Below, one piece after another: positions 1-8,568 of a stretch of DNA of 64,000 nucleotides. Location: contig JACKLU010000006.1 in the NCBI GenBank assembly GCA_024235735.1, positions 62,001 to 126,000 of the forward strand, in the 5' to 3' direction. Positions within the stretch are counted from its first letter, which is position 1; every line of letters begins with the position of its first letter. The stretch comes from Burkholderiales bacterium. Lineage in GTDB: Bacteria > Pseudomonadota > Gammaproteobacteria > Burkholderiales > Nitrosomonadaceae. Below the pieces are notes generated by a model. That model saw nothing but the letters and a program-made list of their open reading frames with translations, made no database searches and was not told the DNA's origin. A program made the position numbers and the translations under genes.

Positions 1-977
1 TAAAAAAACTGATCCGGCATACCCGGCCGGATATTGCACATGCGCATTGTATTTATCATCACCTATCACCATCGGTGCTGAGTGCACTCAGGGAAGAAGG
101 CATTCCCACGGTCATGACCGCGCACGATTTAAAAATTGCCTGCCCCGCCTACAAGATGCTCAACAAAACGGGCATCTGTGAATCATGCAAACAAGGCAAT
201 CTGCTGCATGTCGTCAAAAACCGCTGCATACACAATTCGCTGTCGGCAAGCATACTTGTCGGCATCGAATCCGCTGTGCATAAAACGCTGGGGCTATATA
301 AAAACAATCTTGACAGAATTATCACGCCCAGCCGTTTTTACCGCGACAAACTGATCGAATGGGGCTGGCCGGCAGACCAATTGGTCTACATCCCTAATTT
401 TATCCACTACGAGTCCTATACCCCGCATTTCAATGCTGGCGATTATTTTCTCTATTTTGGACGACTGGCGCCCGAGAAAGGCGTTGATACCCTGATCAAG
501 GCTGCTTTGGCCGCCGGAATCCGCTTAAAAATTGCCGGCACCGGACCCGATGAACAAAAACTGCGTCAGTTGCTGCCTGACGGCTGCACAACAATCGAAT
601 TTATGGGATTCTGCAGCGGCGACACATTGTGGTCACTGATACAACACGCCAGGGCCGTCGTTCTGCCTTCGCAATGGTATGAGAATGCGCCAATCAGCAT
701 CCTCGAATCCTATGCCTGCGGAAAACCGGTTATCGGCGCTCAAATAGGCGGCATAACCGAAATGCTGATACCGGATGAAACCGGTCTGTTATTTGAATCC
801 GGTAATACAGCGGCGTTAACCGCGCAGCTACTGAAAGTTCAGGACATGTCCGATGCGCAGCTACAAGCAATGGGACGCGCCGGTCATCACTTTGCAACGA
901 CGACATTCACCGTTAACCGCTATCTGGACAGCATGTGCGATTTGTATCAATCGCTCGGGGTGAAATTTATCAGTTAA
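1..977 (+). CDS. Glycosyltransferase family 4 protein, 5' end outside the window
   Basis: The frame is open from base 3, and the residues before the first GTG at 75 (KKLIRHTRPDIAHAHCIYHH) already read as a GT-B N-terminal domain, so the gene starts upstream of the window. The C-terminal half has the GT4 donor-binding features: YFGRLAPEKGVDTLIKA, then the ExxE-type region ending in ISILESYACGKPVIGAQIGGITEML. Family members transfer a sugar from a nucleotide donor to a lipid-linked or growing polysaccharide on the cytoplasmic face. The neighbouring galE and pyruvyl transferase suggest exopolysaccharide assembly. The donor and acceptor cannot be told from the sequence. Confidence 0.85.
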   Translation, partial: KKLIRHTRPDIAHAHCIYHHLSPSVLSALREEGIPTVMTAHDLKIACPAYKMLNKTGICESCKQGNLLHVVKNRCIHNSLSASILVGIESAVHKTLGLYKNNLDRIITPSRFYRDKLIEWGWPADQLVYIPNFIHYESYTPHFNAGDYFLYFGRLAPEKGVDTLIKAALAAGIRLKIAGTGPDEQKLRQLLPDGCTTIEFMGFCSGDTLWSLIQHARAVVLPSQWYENAPISILESYACGKPVIGAQIGGITEMLIPDETGLLFESGNTAALTAQLLKVQDMSDAQLQAMGRAGHHFATTTFTVNRYLDSMCDLYQSLGVKFIS

Positions 978-1045
978 CAGTGTATTTATCCCAGGGAGGG
1001 CTCTAAAAAGTCAGCTCCGATAGCAATCAGCTGAGGTTTCCAGCC

Positions 1046-2059
1046 TCAACACCCGGTTAAAGCCATCTGCCACTTCCAGGCCGTTTCCATCATCTCATCG
1101 AGGTCGTGCTGGCAAGTCCAGTTAAGCAATTGCTCGGCTTTTGACGCATCGGCCCAGATCTGCTCAACGTCCCCGGCTCTTCGCGCGCCGATAACATAGG
1201 CTAATTCCTTCCCGCTGACTTTTTCGAAAGCCTTGATCACGTCCAGTACACTGTATCCCTTGCCGGCGCCCAGATTAAACACTTCGCAATTCTGTTGCAT
1301 GCCAAACGCAAAATCCAGTGCCTTGACATGCGCCTTGGCCAAATCGACGACATGAATGTAATCGCGGATATTGGTGCCATCCGGTGTGTCGTAGTCGTTG
1401 CCGAAAACCGTCAGTTTCTCGCGAATCCCTGCCGCTGTCTGCGTGATATACGGCACCAGATTATCGGGTACACCCAGCGGCAATTCACCAATACACGCTG
1501 AAGAATGCGCACCAACCGGATTGAAATACCGCAGAATTACGCCCTTGAAACCACCATGTTTGCATAAATCTTTTAGAATCTGCTCGCAAACCAGTTTAGT
1601 CGTGCCGTACGGTGAAATCGCTTCGGTAACGGGGTGCGTCTCGTCAATCGGTGAACGCCTGGTATCGCCGTAAACCGTACAGCTGGAAGAAAACACCATC
1701 GTTTTAACGTTATTCTGTTGCATGACTTGTTGCAACGTGATCATGCCATCAATATTATTTCTGTAGTATTTGAACGGCTGCCGAACAGACTCACCGACAG
1801 CCTTGTGCGCGGCAAAATGAATGACGCCATCAATGGTCTCCTGTTGAAACACAGCATCAAGCGCCAACGCATCAGTGATATCGACAATATGCAGTTTTAC
1901 AGGGATACCGGTAATAGCGGTAATCCGCCGCGCGACTTCCTTGATTGAATTCGACAGATTGTCGACCACGATGACATTAACATTTTGTTCCTGTAGCGCC
2001 ACAACGGTATGACTGCCGATATAACCCAGGCCGCCGGTTACAAGTATGGTTTTTTTCAT
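1046..2059 (-). CDS. galE: UDP-glucose 4-epimerase
   Basis: 337 residues, full length for GalE. The N-terminus has the Rossmann motif TGGLGYIGSH for NAD, followed by SSSCTVYG, and the catalytic Tyr-Lys pair lies in SPYGTTK. The C-terminal substrate domain contains NIRDYIHVVDLA and RRAGDVEQIWAD, both typical of GalE. It interconverts UDP-glucose and UDP-galactose, supplying galactose donors for the exopolysaccharide. It converges with the upstream glycosyltransferase. A small inverted repeat (gctgagg/cctcaac, 1030-1050) overlaps its stop codon and may help end transcription. Upstream lie a MITE-like element and a regulatory palindrome pointing the other way. Confidence 0.96.
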   Translation of the reverse strand: MKKTILVTGGLGYIGSHTVVALQEQNVNVIVVDNLSNSIKEVARRITAITGIPVKLHIVDITDALALDAVFQQETIDGVIHFAAHKAVGESVRQPFKYYRNNIDGMITLQQVMQQNNVKTMVFSSSCTVYGDTRRSPIDETHPVTEAISPYGTTKLVCEQILKDLCKHGGFKGVILRYFNPVGAHSSACIGELPLGVPDNLVPYITQTAAGIREKLTVFGNDYDTPDGTNIRDYIHVVDLAKAHVKALDFAFGMQQNCEVFNLGAGKGYSVLDVIKAFEKVSGKELAYVIGARRAGDVEQIWADASKAEQLLNWTCQHDLDEMMETAWKWQMALTGC

Positions 2060-2087
2060 GTGTAATTCTTGATTGTTTTCGCTCTGG

Positions 2088-2254
2088 CTAGGAGGCTGTC
2101 CGAGAATAGACTAATCTACTGCGAACGAGCCTGATTGGCTGGATTTTCCGATCCTTTTCGTTGAATAGAACGACTATTCGCCTCAAATGATCGAAAAATC
2201 CTGCTCAACCAGCCTCGCCCTCGCTACGATCGCTATTCTCGGACAGCCTCCTAG
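2088..2254. repeat. MITE-like element family A, copy 1
   Basis: A 167-bp non-coding palindromic element with perfect 22-bp terminal inverted repeats: CTAGGAGGCTGTCCGAG... at 2088-2109 and its complement at 2233-2254. A second copy in inverse orientation lies at 19949-20116 and a diverged one at 45788-45941. It codes for nothing and looks like a non-autonomous transposable element or a mobile repeat. It sits between galE and the divergent pyruvyl transferase promoter. Confidence 0.85.
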
Positions 2255-2313
2255 AGAACATCGCTTCATAATTTGAGAAAAATATAAGAACATATTACAA
2301 ATCAGTCAGTCAA

Positions 2314-2330
2314 TGCGACAATTTGCCACA
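2314..2330 (+). promoter_or_regulatory. 17-bp palindromic operator (site a) with -10 box
   Basis: TGCGACAATTTGCCACA, a near-palindrome matching five other intergenic sites in the window (consensus TGCGACA-N3-TGTCGCA). A -10-like TAAAAT lies at 2353-2358, starting 23 bp after the operator, the same distance as at the other sites. It points to the pyruvyl transferase operon starting at 2513. No -10 box is found at the matching distance toward galE. Confidence 0.6.
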
Positions 2331-2512
2331 CTATGTTAAGGATAATTCGGTATAAAATAGCAATCCCTTTCATTATTTTATCCTGTAGTCTCTCTCAGTA
2401 TTTCAAATTCACTGAATAACAAAAAAGTAATGCAGTGTAAGTAAAGCTCTACCACTGACTTCTCAAGAATGTAGAAAACATTTTTTGATCTGAAAAAAGG
2501 ACACAAATTTTT

Positions 2513-3712
2513 ATGCGGGTAAAAATTCTTTCGATGCAGCGGGTAGTCAACTATGGTTCATTTCTGCAAGCTTATGCACTCAAGCAACTGATTGAATCAG
2601 CGGGTCACTCGGCAAGTTTTTGCGATTTCAGAAACGGTGAGCCCCGGCATAACGGAATGAAAGTCAGAAAAGCGAACTTGTTTCAAAAGATCCGGAGCCT
2701 GCGGAATCTGGCGATCAATCCCGCGACATACTTCAAGCGAAAGCGTTTTAGTCGCGAAATGAGAAACATCTTTCAGCAATATGCCGCCAGATATCTCGGA
2801 TTGCGCAAAAAGATGGATTACGACTACAACACGGATTTAATGATAGTCGGCAGTGATGAAGTCTTCAATTACGCGCAAAACCACGCATTTGGCTATGTGC
2901 CTGTTCTGTTTGGGCATGGGATTCATGCCGCATCCATCATTGCCTATGCCGCATCCGCCGGCTACACCAGCGTGGATGACGTACTGAACGATAACATGCA
3001 ACAAGAAATATCCACTGGTCTGGCCCGCTTCGATGCAATTGGCGTGCGGGATGAAAATACATTCGAGATTGTCACGCGTTATTCAGACAGGAATCCGGTT
3101 TATGTTCTGGATCCGACATTACTGTATGATTTTCGCAAGGAAACCACAGATGCGCCATTAGCGTCAGGCTATGTACTGATTTATGCGTATAGCGGCCGTT
3201 TTGAATCCACCGTTGATGTCAGCAAGGTAATCGCGTTCGCCCATGCAAGGAATTTGCGCGTGGTCTCCATAGGCTTTTACAATTCATGGTGCGACGAAAA
3301 TGTTGTGTTGTCACCGCTCGAATTACTCTCGGTATTCAAAAATGCAAGTTTCGTCATTACCGACACGTTCCACGGCACTATTTTTTCCATCAAAAACCAT
3401 AAACAATTTGTTACGGTCGTTCAAGGCGAAACCGGCTGGGGAAGCAATTCAAGCAAATTGGGTTTTCTCCTCAAACAACTCCAACTGGAGCATCGCATCA
3501 ATCAGAATCTGGATAACCTGGAAACTCATTTGCCAACTCCGATTGATTATCAAGAAGTTGATGCCATTGTTGACCGATTACGGAAAAAATCCTTGCATTT
3601 TCTCTTCGACTCAATCAAACAGGCTGAAATTAAATCAGGAGACAAGTATGGCGACACTCAAGAAAATGATCTGGCATATCATGCCAAATTTTACCCATCT
3701 CTGGATACGTAA
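2513..3712 (+). CDS. Polysaccharide pyruvyl transferase family protein
   Basis: 399 residues. The N-terminus (NYGSFLQAYALKQLIESAGH) and the central DLMIVGSDEVFN and late ITDTFHGTIFSI motifs are the signature of the polysaccharide pyruvyl transferase (CsaB/WcaK) family, a GT-B-like fold that adds a ketal-linked pyruvate from PEP to sugars and so gives the polymer a negative charge. It is probably cytoplasmic and acts on a lipid-linked repeat unit. ATG at 2513 follows an aaaagg ribosome site. The next gene starts inside its 3' end, with a 65-bp overlap in another frame, so the two are translationally linked. A shared operator (2314-2330) lies about 180 bp upstream. The substrate is unknown. Confidence 0.88.
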   Translation: MRVKILSMQRVVNYGSFLQAYALKQLIESAGHSASFCDFRNGEPRHNGMKVRKANLFQKIRSLRNLAINPATYFKRKRFSREMRNIFQQYAARYLGLRKKMDYDYNTDLMIVGSDEVFNYAQNHAFGYVPVLFGHGIHAASIIAYAASAGYTSVDDVLNDNMQQEISTGLARFDAIGVRDENTFEIVTRYSDRNPVYVLDPTLLYDFRKETTDAPLASGYVLIYAYSGRFESTVDVSKVIAFAHARNLRVVSIGFYNSWCDENVVLSPLELLSVFKNASFVITDTFHGTIFSIKNHKQFVTVVQGETGWGSNSSKLGFLLKQLQLEHRINQNLDNLETHLPTPIDYQEVDAIVDRLRKKSLHFLFDSIKQAEIKSGDKYGDTQENDLAYHAKFYPSLDT

Positions 3713-4679
3713 CCTTTATTTTGCCGTCAGATTAATACCCAACGCTTGTTACGATACGTGGCGTTTTTTTACTTACTCGGGTCTGAACAAAAGCCGGCAC
3801 TATCAAGGCGAGCAGGCCGCCCGCATTACCATGGCATATCACCAATTGGAAAAGGGCCTTAGCTTCGCATCCCCCAGACCTGGTTTTGGCGGAAAAACCG
3901 TTACCCGTTTGATATCCGCTATCGAACCTTTTGTAAGCCAATATGGTTTTATCCCACCCGCGACCACTGCGGTAGGCGTATTGAAATCGTATATCGCTTT
4001 CAATGAATTGAACGATATCGACATGTCCGAAACGAAACGTAGCGTTGAGAAACTGGAAAGTTTTGCTGCACGAACAGAAGACTGCGCAGGCGGCGTGGTA
4101 TCCATCGATCTCATGCAGCTTGAACAAAATCGCGCAGCCGGTTTCAAGCATTTTTTCAATTCAAGATACAGCATCAGGCATTATTCCGGTGGCGAGATAC
4201 CGGATGAGCACATCATCGACGCAACTCAAACCGCTCAAAAGACGCCTTCAGTCTGTAATCGTCAGTCCTGGAAAGTCCATGCATTCAAAAACAAATCCGT
4301 AATGCGCCAGTTACTGGAAATTCAGAGTGGCAATCGCGGATTTGGTGAACAGGCGTCTGCTGTTTTGATCATTACCTGCGATCTGACGCGATTCGTTCAC
4401 GTGGGCGAACGCTTCCAGCCCTGGATAGATGGCGGAATGTTCAGCATGTCGCTGTGCCTCGCTTTTCATGATCTTGGCTATGGAACATGTTGTCTTAACT
4501 GGTCGAAAGAATACGGTGATGACCTGGCGTTACGAAAGATCGCCGGAATCGATCCTCAGGAGCAAGTCATTATGATGTTGACAGTTGGTACTTTGCCAGA
4601 ACATTTCCAGGCAGCCCGCTCGATTCGACGGCCACTCGGCGAAATCTTGCAAATTCACACTGAACAAGAAACGCGATAA
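3648..4679 (+). CDS. Nitroreductase-like family protein linked to pyruvyl transferase
   Basis: About 343 residues from ATG 3648, chosen because AGGAG lies 6 bp upstream (3637-3641) and because upstream codons in this frame only shadow the previous gene. The C-terminal half is nitroreductase-like: SIRHYSGGEIPDEHI, then PSVCNRQSWKVHAF (FMN-binding region), GFGEQASAVLIITCDL and a Gly-rich GGMFSMSLCLAFHDLGYGTCCLNW. The N-terminal 140 residues carry no recognisable domain. Family members are flavin oxidoreductases. Tight overlap with a pyruvyl transferase suggests a role in polysaccharide or modified-sugar synthesis, but the reaction is unknown. Confidence 0.8.
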   Translation: MATLKKMIWHIMPNFTHLWIRNLYFAVRLIPNACYDTWRFFTYSGLNKSRHYQGEQAARITMAYHQLEKGLSFASPRPGFGGKTVTRLISAIEPFVSQYGFIPPATTAVGVLKSYIAFNELNDIDMSETKRSVEKLESFAARTEDCAGGVVSIDLMQLEQNRAAGFKHFFNSRYSIRHYSGGEIPDEHIIDATQTAQKTPSVCNRQSWKVHAFKNKSVMRQLLEIQSGNRGFGEQASAVLIITCDLTRFVHVGERFQPWIDGGMFSMSLCLAFHDLGYGTCCLNWSKEYGDDLALRKIAGIDPQEQVIMMLTVGTLPEHFQAARSIRRPLGEILQIHTEQETR

Positions 4680-4684
4680 TTTAT

Positions 4685-4788
4685 GGGCATCTCTAGAAAT
4701 TCAGATTTTGTCACAACACTTTGTTGCTCATTTTCTGCTCATTCTTTGCTCATTCTTTGTTTAAAACTTTGAATTTTTAGAGACGTCC
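4685..4788. repeat. Inverted-repeat element family E with 3 x 11-bp tandem repeat
   Basis: The ends match as imperfect inverted repeats: gggcatctctagaaattca at the left and the complement of tgaatttttagagacgtcc at the right. Inside are three 11-bp units (tgctcattttc, tgctcattctt, tgctcattctt; 4725-4757). Partial copies lie at 20112-20139 and 44592-44635. It fills the gap between the convergent nitroreductase-like gene and wzx. Confidence 0.6.
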
Positions 4789-4803
4789 TTATCTTTCGGC
4801 GCG

Positions 4804-6315
4804 TTACCAGACAAATAATTTTTTCTTGAAAAATCCATTCAATCTGTCTCTTTCCTCAGATCTGAAAGGTTTCAAGAAATAAGCCGTCAGCAGAAAAAAA
4901 CCTGTCACACACAGAATCATACCTATCAGATACAACCATCCGCCCGATTGCGGAAATGGAATATAAGCCACAACAAACACACTCAGCGCCGCCGCCATGA
5001 GTTTGAGAAATCCAATCGAATCGGGACGATAAGTAGTGTTATAAACCAGAAAATAGACGATTACCGCGTTAAAAAAGATTTGACTGACAAGCATGGCTAT
5101 AACAGGCCCCCATAAACCGTATTCCATCTGAATCAAGCCGTAGGCTATCGGTAGCGAAAAAACCCCTAAAAATCCACTAAATAAAATAATATGGTTTTTA
5201 TCGATGGTTACTGCGATGGTTTCCAGAATACGGCGCTGACTGAATGGAATCATTGCCACCATCAAGCCTGTCATGTAGTTCCCGGACAATACGAATTTAC
5301 CGTCACTCAACAAGTTCAGCAATTCATCGCCAATCAGCCAGACAGACGCCACTAAAGGCATTAATACAAACAAGCTGAGTTTTCCCGCAAGATTGGCATT
5401 ACGAATCAATTCGCCCATATTCCCGGCATGTATATACGATGCCACCAGTTTCGGCTGAATAAGGCTGAAAAGCAAGGTCGCCGGAAGATAGTTAACAATC
5501 TGCAAGTAAAGCTTGCACAGAAAACCAAATAGTGCGGTTGCTTCGATTCCCAGATAACGTTGCGTTAAAAGAATGAGAACCTGCGGGCTATACGTCAGAA
5601 TAATCAGGTTATTGAAGTACATATTCCGCGCAACCCGCCACATTCTGTTCCAGTCTGGCTGCACCCAGTTGGCATTCGCATCCCTATTTCGATAAGTATT
5701 TAAATGGCGTGCCAACCCTTTGAATAGTAATGCCAGACCGAGTGCCGATGCAAAAATTTCCGCGCATATCACATGCCACAAGCTTATTTCTGTAGACAGA
5801 AAAAAAATGCCGATCAATGCCAGGACAACGAAATTCCGTATCACCAGCGTAATTTGCGCAATCTTCTGCTGCATCAGTGGCCCCAGAATATTTTCGCGAA
5901 TGTACCGGCTCAAACCCTCTAACAGCAATACAAATAAAAACAATCTGACCACATACGCATAGTGCAACAGATCGACGGGCAACAGCCAATGCCCAACAAA
6001 AAATAAAACAGTGGAACCGACCACCAGGGCGCATGCCAACAAGGCAATAATTCTCCATACAAATGGAACAACCAGCCCGCCGCCATGCAGGCGAAACTCA
6101 GGTAGATAACGCGCCGCCAGCCAGGGCAGACCGAATGAAAGTACTGCCATGACAAGCTCCATGCCGGCAACAAGTAGCACATACATGCCGTACTCTTCGG
6201 TAGACAGAATTCTAATCAGCAACAACAGGATGATCAGTGTCAACAGCGCGGATACTGCCTTGCCTGCCAGAAAATGCACTGCGCTGAATTTCAACTCGAC
6301 TGCGGAATACATCAT
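4804..6315 (-). CDS. Polysaccharide flippase (Wzx-like, MATE/MOP superfamily)
   Basis: 503 residues, almost entirely hydrophobic, with a dozen or more predicted transmembrane helices. The start LAGKAVSALLTLIILLLLIRILSTEEYGMYVLLVAG is typical of polysaccharide biosynthesis flippases. Proteins of this type move undecaprenyl-pyrophosphate-linked repeat units across the inner membrane for Wzy polymerisation. It is the last gene of the eps operon, 7 bp from the polymerase gene. No catalytic motif exists to confirm the substrate, so the role is inferred from family and context. Confidence 0.88.
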   Translation of the reverse strand: MMYSAVELKFSAVHFLAGKAVSALLTLIILLLLIRILSTEEYGMYVLLVAGMELVMAVLSFGLPWLAARYLPEFRLHGGGLVVPFVWRIIALLACALVVGSTVLFFVGHWLLPVDLLHYAYVVRLFLFVLLLEGLSRYIRENILGPLMQQKIAQITLVIRNFVVLALIGIFFLSTEISLWHVICAEIFASALGLALLFKGLARHLNTYRNRDANANWVQPDWNRMWRVARNMYFNNLIILTYSPQVLILLTQRYLGIEATALFGFLCKLYLQIVNYLPATLLFSLIQPKLVASYIHAGNMGELIRNANLAGKLSLFVLMPLVASVWLIGDELLNLLSDGKFVLSGNYMTGLMVAMIPFSQRRILETIAVTIDKNHIILFSGFLGVFSLPIAYGLIQMEYGLWGPVIAMLVSQIFFNAVIVYFLVYNTTYRPDSIGFLKLMAAALSVFVVAYIPFPQSGGWLYLIGMILCVTGFFLLTAYFLKPFRSEERDRLNGFFKKKLFVW

Positions 6316-6322
6316 CTTGAGC

Positions 6323-7810
6323 TTAGGCGGCTTGCATATTGCTGGCTTGCGTGTGTTGACGGTATAGCCAGGCGAGATAACCCAGCAGAATCGTGAAAAT
6401 AATCTGAAAACTCAGTAGCTCCAGAATGCTGTTCCTATAAAACAGATAAAATGCAAAAAGCGCCAGCGCAGCCTGAATGGCTACCGCATCGGCACGAACA
6501 ATCGCATTCCCGGATTCCCGGATTAATTGATTGGCGCAACGCCAGGCCGATAAAAAAATGATCAGAAATAAGATTAGGCCCGTCAACCCCAAATCCCAGA
6601 GTAACGCCGGCACAGCTGTCAAATCAATCCCATAACGCGGATATTGCGCGGCGACATGTCCATTCGTCGCGGTATGCGATGCACCCAGCCCGTTGCCAAA
6701 AACAAGTGCCGCCGGATCACTGGCCTGTTGACGCTGCACCCAAAAAATGATCGTCGTAGTTCGATTCAAGGCATAGCCGCCGTAACCTTTGTCCTGAAAA
6801 TTATATTCAATCGTATCCGCAATCAGTTCATCCCGGTTTTTTTCCGGCATAAAACTCAGGTACGCATAACCGGCGATGATCGTGATCAGCATGATGGCAG
6901 CAAAACTCAGCAACCAGGCGCGCAGCTGGGTAAAGATTTTGCGGCGGTTGAGCACCAGGTACATGAGCGGGAGCATCACAAGCACCGCTTTTGTTTCCCC
7001 TAGAAATAGCGGCGCGATGATGACAGGCGTCAATACGGCAAAATAACCCGGCGACAGCACATTTTCCATGCGCCGCGCCAACAGGAAACCCAGGATGATA
7101 ATCAGAAAGACAGCCATTTCAGCACTAGCGCCGCCGCCCGTGATACTTGAACCGAATGTACCGGCGACCACATCGATCGGCACCATATTCGGATAAGCAT
7201 TTTTGATGCTTTCGCGCAAAGGCACCCATGTCACCAGCTGATAAATCGCCAAGGGCAGTTGCACTAATGCAACGCACAAAATGAATTTTTGCCAGCGATT
7301 TATGCTTTGCGCATCCAGCGCCAACCAGCACAAGGCAAAAATAAAACCCCACATCTGGAAATAGCGCTTGGCACCCCCGAGAAATTCACCCGCGGAATGC
7401 CAATTGGCGACCGTACTCAGGATCGCATAACCAAAAAACAGGAGCGATAGCCATATAAATGCTGGCGTTACCTTGTACATGCCCGGTGTTGCCAGCAATT
7501 TCAGAAATGCGACACACATCAAAAAAAAACCGAGTATCGAAATACTCCAGGCGCTTCTCGCGGCGAATCCTTCATGAATATAAAGCGGTAGAATACCAAT
7601 GACCAGCAAACCGAATATCAGTATCAGCCAAATAATCCATCCCGGTCTGAATAAGAAGGCCGTACCGAGAATCAAGGCCACCGCGAAACCAATCAGCAGC
7701 GGATTTGCGCTAACGGCAACCAGACCAAAAAAAAGCGCAAATGGAATACTGAGAAATAGAATGACCGACGAAGGCGTTATCAGACGTACCGGAGCAAACG
7801 GCAAATGCAT
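6323..7810 (-). CDS. O-antigen polymerase/ligase-like membrane protein (Wzy candidate)
   Basis: 495 residues with about 11-12 hydrophobic helices and one large non-membrane loop between about 330 and 390 (NRDELIADTIEYNFQDKGYGGYALNRTTT...), the usual architecture of the Wzy/WaaL family. The segment GETKAVLVMLPLMYLVLNRR is characteristic of that family. It lies between epsI and the flippase. In Wzx/Wzy systems it would polymerise flipped repeat units in the periplasm. Whether it is polymerase or ligase cannot be told from the sequence; the EPS context favours polymerase. Confidence 0.82.
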   Translation of the reverse strand: MHLPFAPVRLITPSSVILFLSIPFALFFGLVAVSANPLLIGFAVALILGTAFLFRPGWIIWLILIFGLLVIGILPLYIHEGFAARSAWSISILGFFLMCVAFLKLLATPGMYKVTPAFIWLSLLFFGYAILSTVANWHSAGEFLGGAKRYFQMWGFIFALCWLALDAQSINRWQKFILCVALVQLPLAIYQLVTWVPLRESIKNAYPNMVPIDVVAGTFGSSITGGGASAEMAVFLIIILGFLLARRMENVLSPGYFAVLTPVIIAPLFLGETKAVLVMLPLMYLVLNRRKIFTQLRAWLLSFAAIMLITIIAGYAYLSFMPEKNRDELIADTIEYNFQDKGYGGYALNRTTTIIFWVQRQQASDPAALVFGNGLGASHTATNGHVAAQYPRYGIDLTAVPALLWDLGLTGLILFLIIFLSAWRCANQLIRESGNAIVRADAVAIQAALALFAFYLFYRNSILELLSFQIIFTILLGYLAWLYRQHTQASNMQAA

Positions 7811-7842
7811 TATATTCGTGTCTGATCCGACTGTTTATCGCA

Positions 7843-8529
7843 CTAAAAATCAAAAATGCCGATCAATCGGTCACGCGCCGGAACATCCATCGATGCCAGC
7901 ATATCCTGTATAAAAACAGTTTGAATTTGATACGCCTGATCAGGGTTTGTGTCCAGTGTCGAAACACGCACCAGCATACCGTCAGGCACCTTACCCGAGA
8001 AACCGTAACGAATTTGCTGCAACTTCTGACCTATACCGGAAAGCACCGCTTTATCACCGATGGTAACCCAATAAGTTATCGGTTCAAAGCGATTACCCCG
8101 CACAGCCAGCAAGCGTCTACTGGGCAAATCACCGAACTGTGTCGTTGTTTCAACCGCAGCATTCTGCTTGATCTCGAATCCTTGCGCGAGATAACACACT
8201 TCCGGTTTATGCAAAGACAGATGATCACTCTGATCACCACCGTAAGCCACCGAAAGCATCACGCGCGCACCTTCGGAATTCACATAGGTTCTGGCCAGCA
8301 CCTGATTATAAAGCTTATCCAGTTGCGCCTGCGTCTTCGGATCAATCTGCAATGGCACGATGGATGTATCGAGACGCCAATCGTCAAATGATGAAGGAAT
8401 CAACGCTTCAAGATCCAATGTATCCCGCAGGTCGGCAATTTTAGTGGTGGGTGTCATTGCCGTAGTCAATGCGGCGGTGAGAATCATTGTCACACCCAGC
8501 GTAAGATTGATGATGAATGGTTTTTTCAT
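7843..8529 (-). CDS. epsI: EpsI family protein of the exosortase B locus
   Basis: About 228 residues from ATG 8529. An in-frame ATG at 8535 sits directly on the AAGGGA ribosome site, so the second ATG is preferred. An N-terminal membrane anchor (FIINLTLGVTMILTAALTTAM) is followed by a soluble domain. Recognisable EpsI features are VMLSVAYGGDQSDHLSLHKPEVCYLAQGF and a late R-Y-W-type region. EpsI proteins sit beside, or are fused to, exosortases in PEP-CTERM/EPS loci. Their biochemical role is unresolved, but they are likely membrane-bound and facing the periplasm. The gene is directly downstream of xrtB. Confidence 0.88.
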   Translation of the reverse strand: MKKPFIINLTLGVTMILTAALTTAMTPTTKIADLRDTLDLEALIPSSFDDWRLDTSIVPLQIDPKTQAQLDKLYNQVLARTYVNSEGARVMLSVAYGGDQSDHLSLHKPEVCYLAQGFEIKQNAAVETTTQFGDLPSRRLLAVRGNRFEPITYWVTIGDKAVLSGIGQKLQQIRYGFSGKVPDGMLVRVSTLDTNPDQAYQIQTVFIQDMLASMDVPARDRLIGIFDF

Positions 8530-8568
8530 TGACATTCCCTTTACAAGATTCAGGTGGTTAACAAGTTG

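Noticed and set aside
1030..1050. gctgaggtttccagcctcaac as a family C element end
   Set aside because: It matches about 13 bases of the C terminus, but no second end or element body is present; a small hairpin at the galE stop explains it.
3300..3647. Extended N-terminus of the nitroreductase-like protein
   Set aside because: The codons overlap the pyruvyl transferase gene in another frame, resemble no protein, and a good ribosome site precedes ATG 3648.
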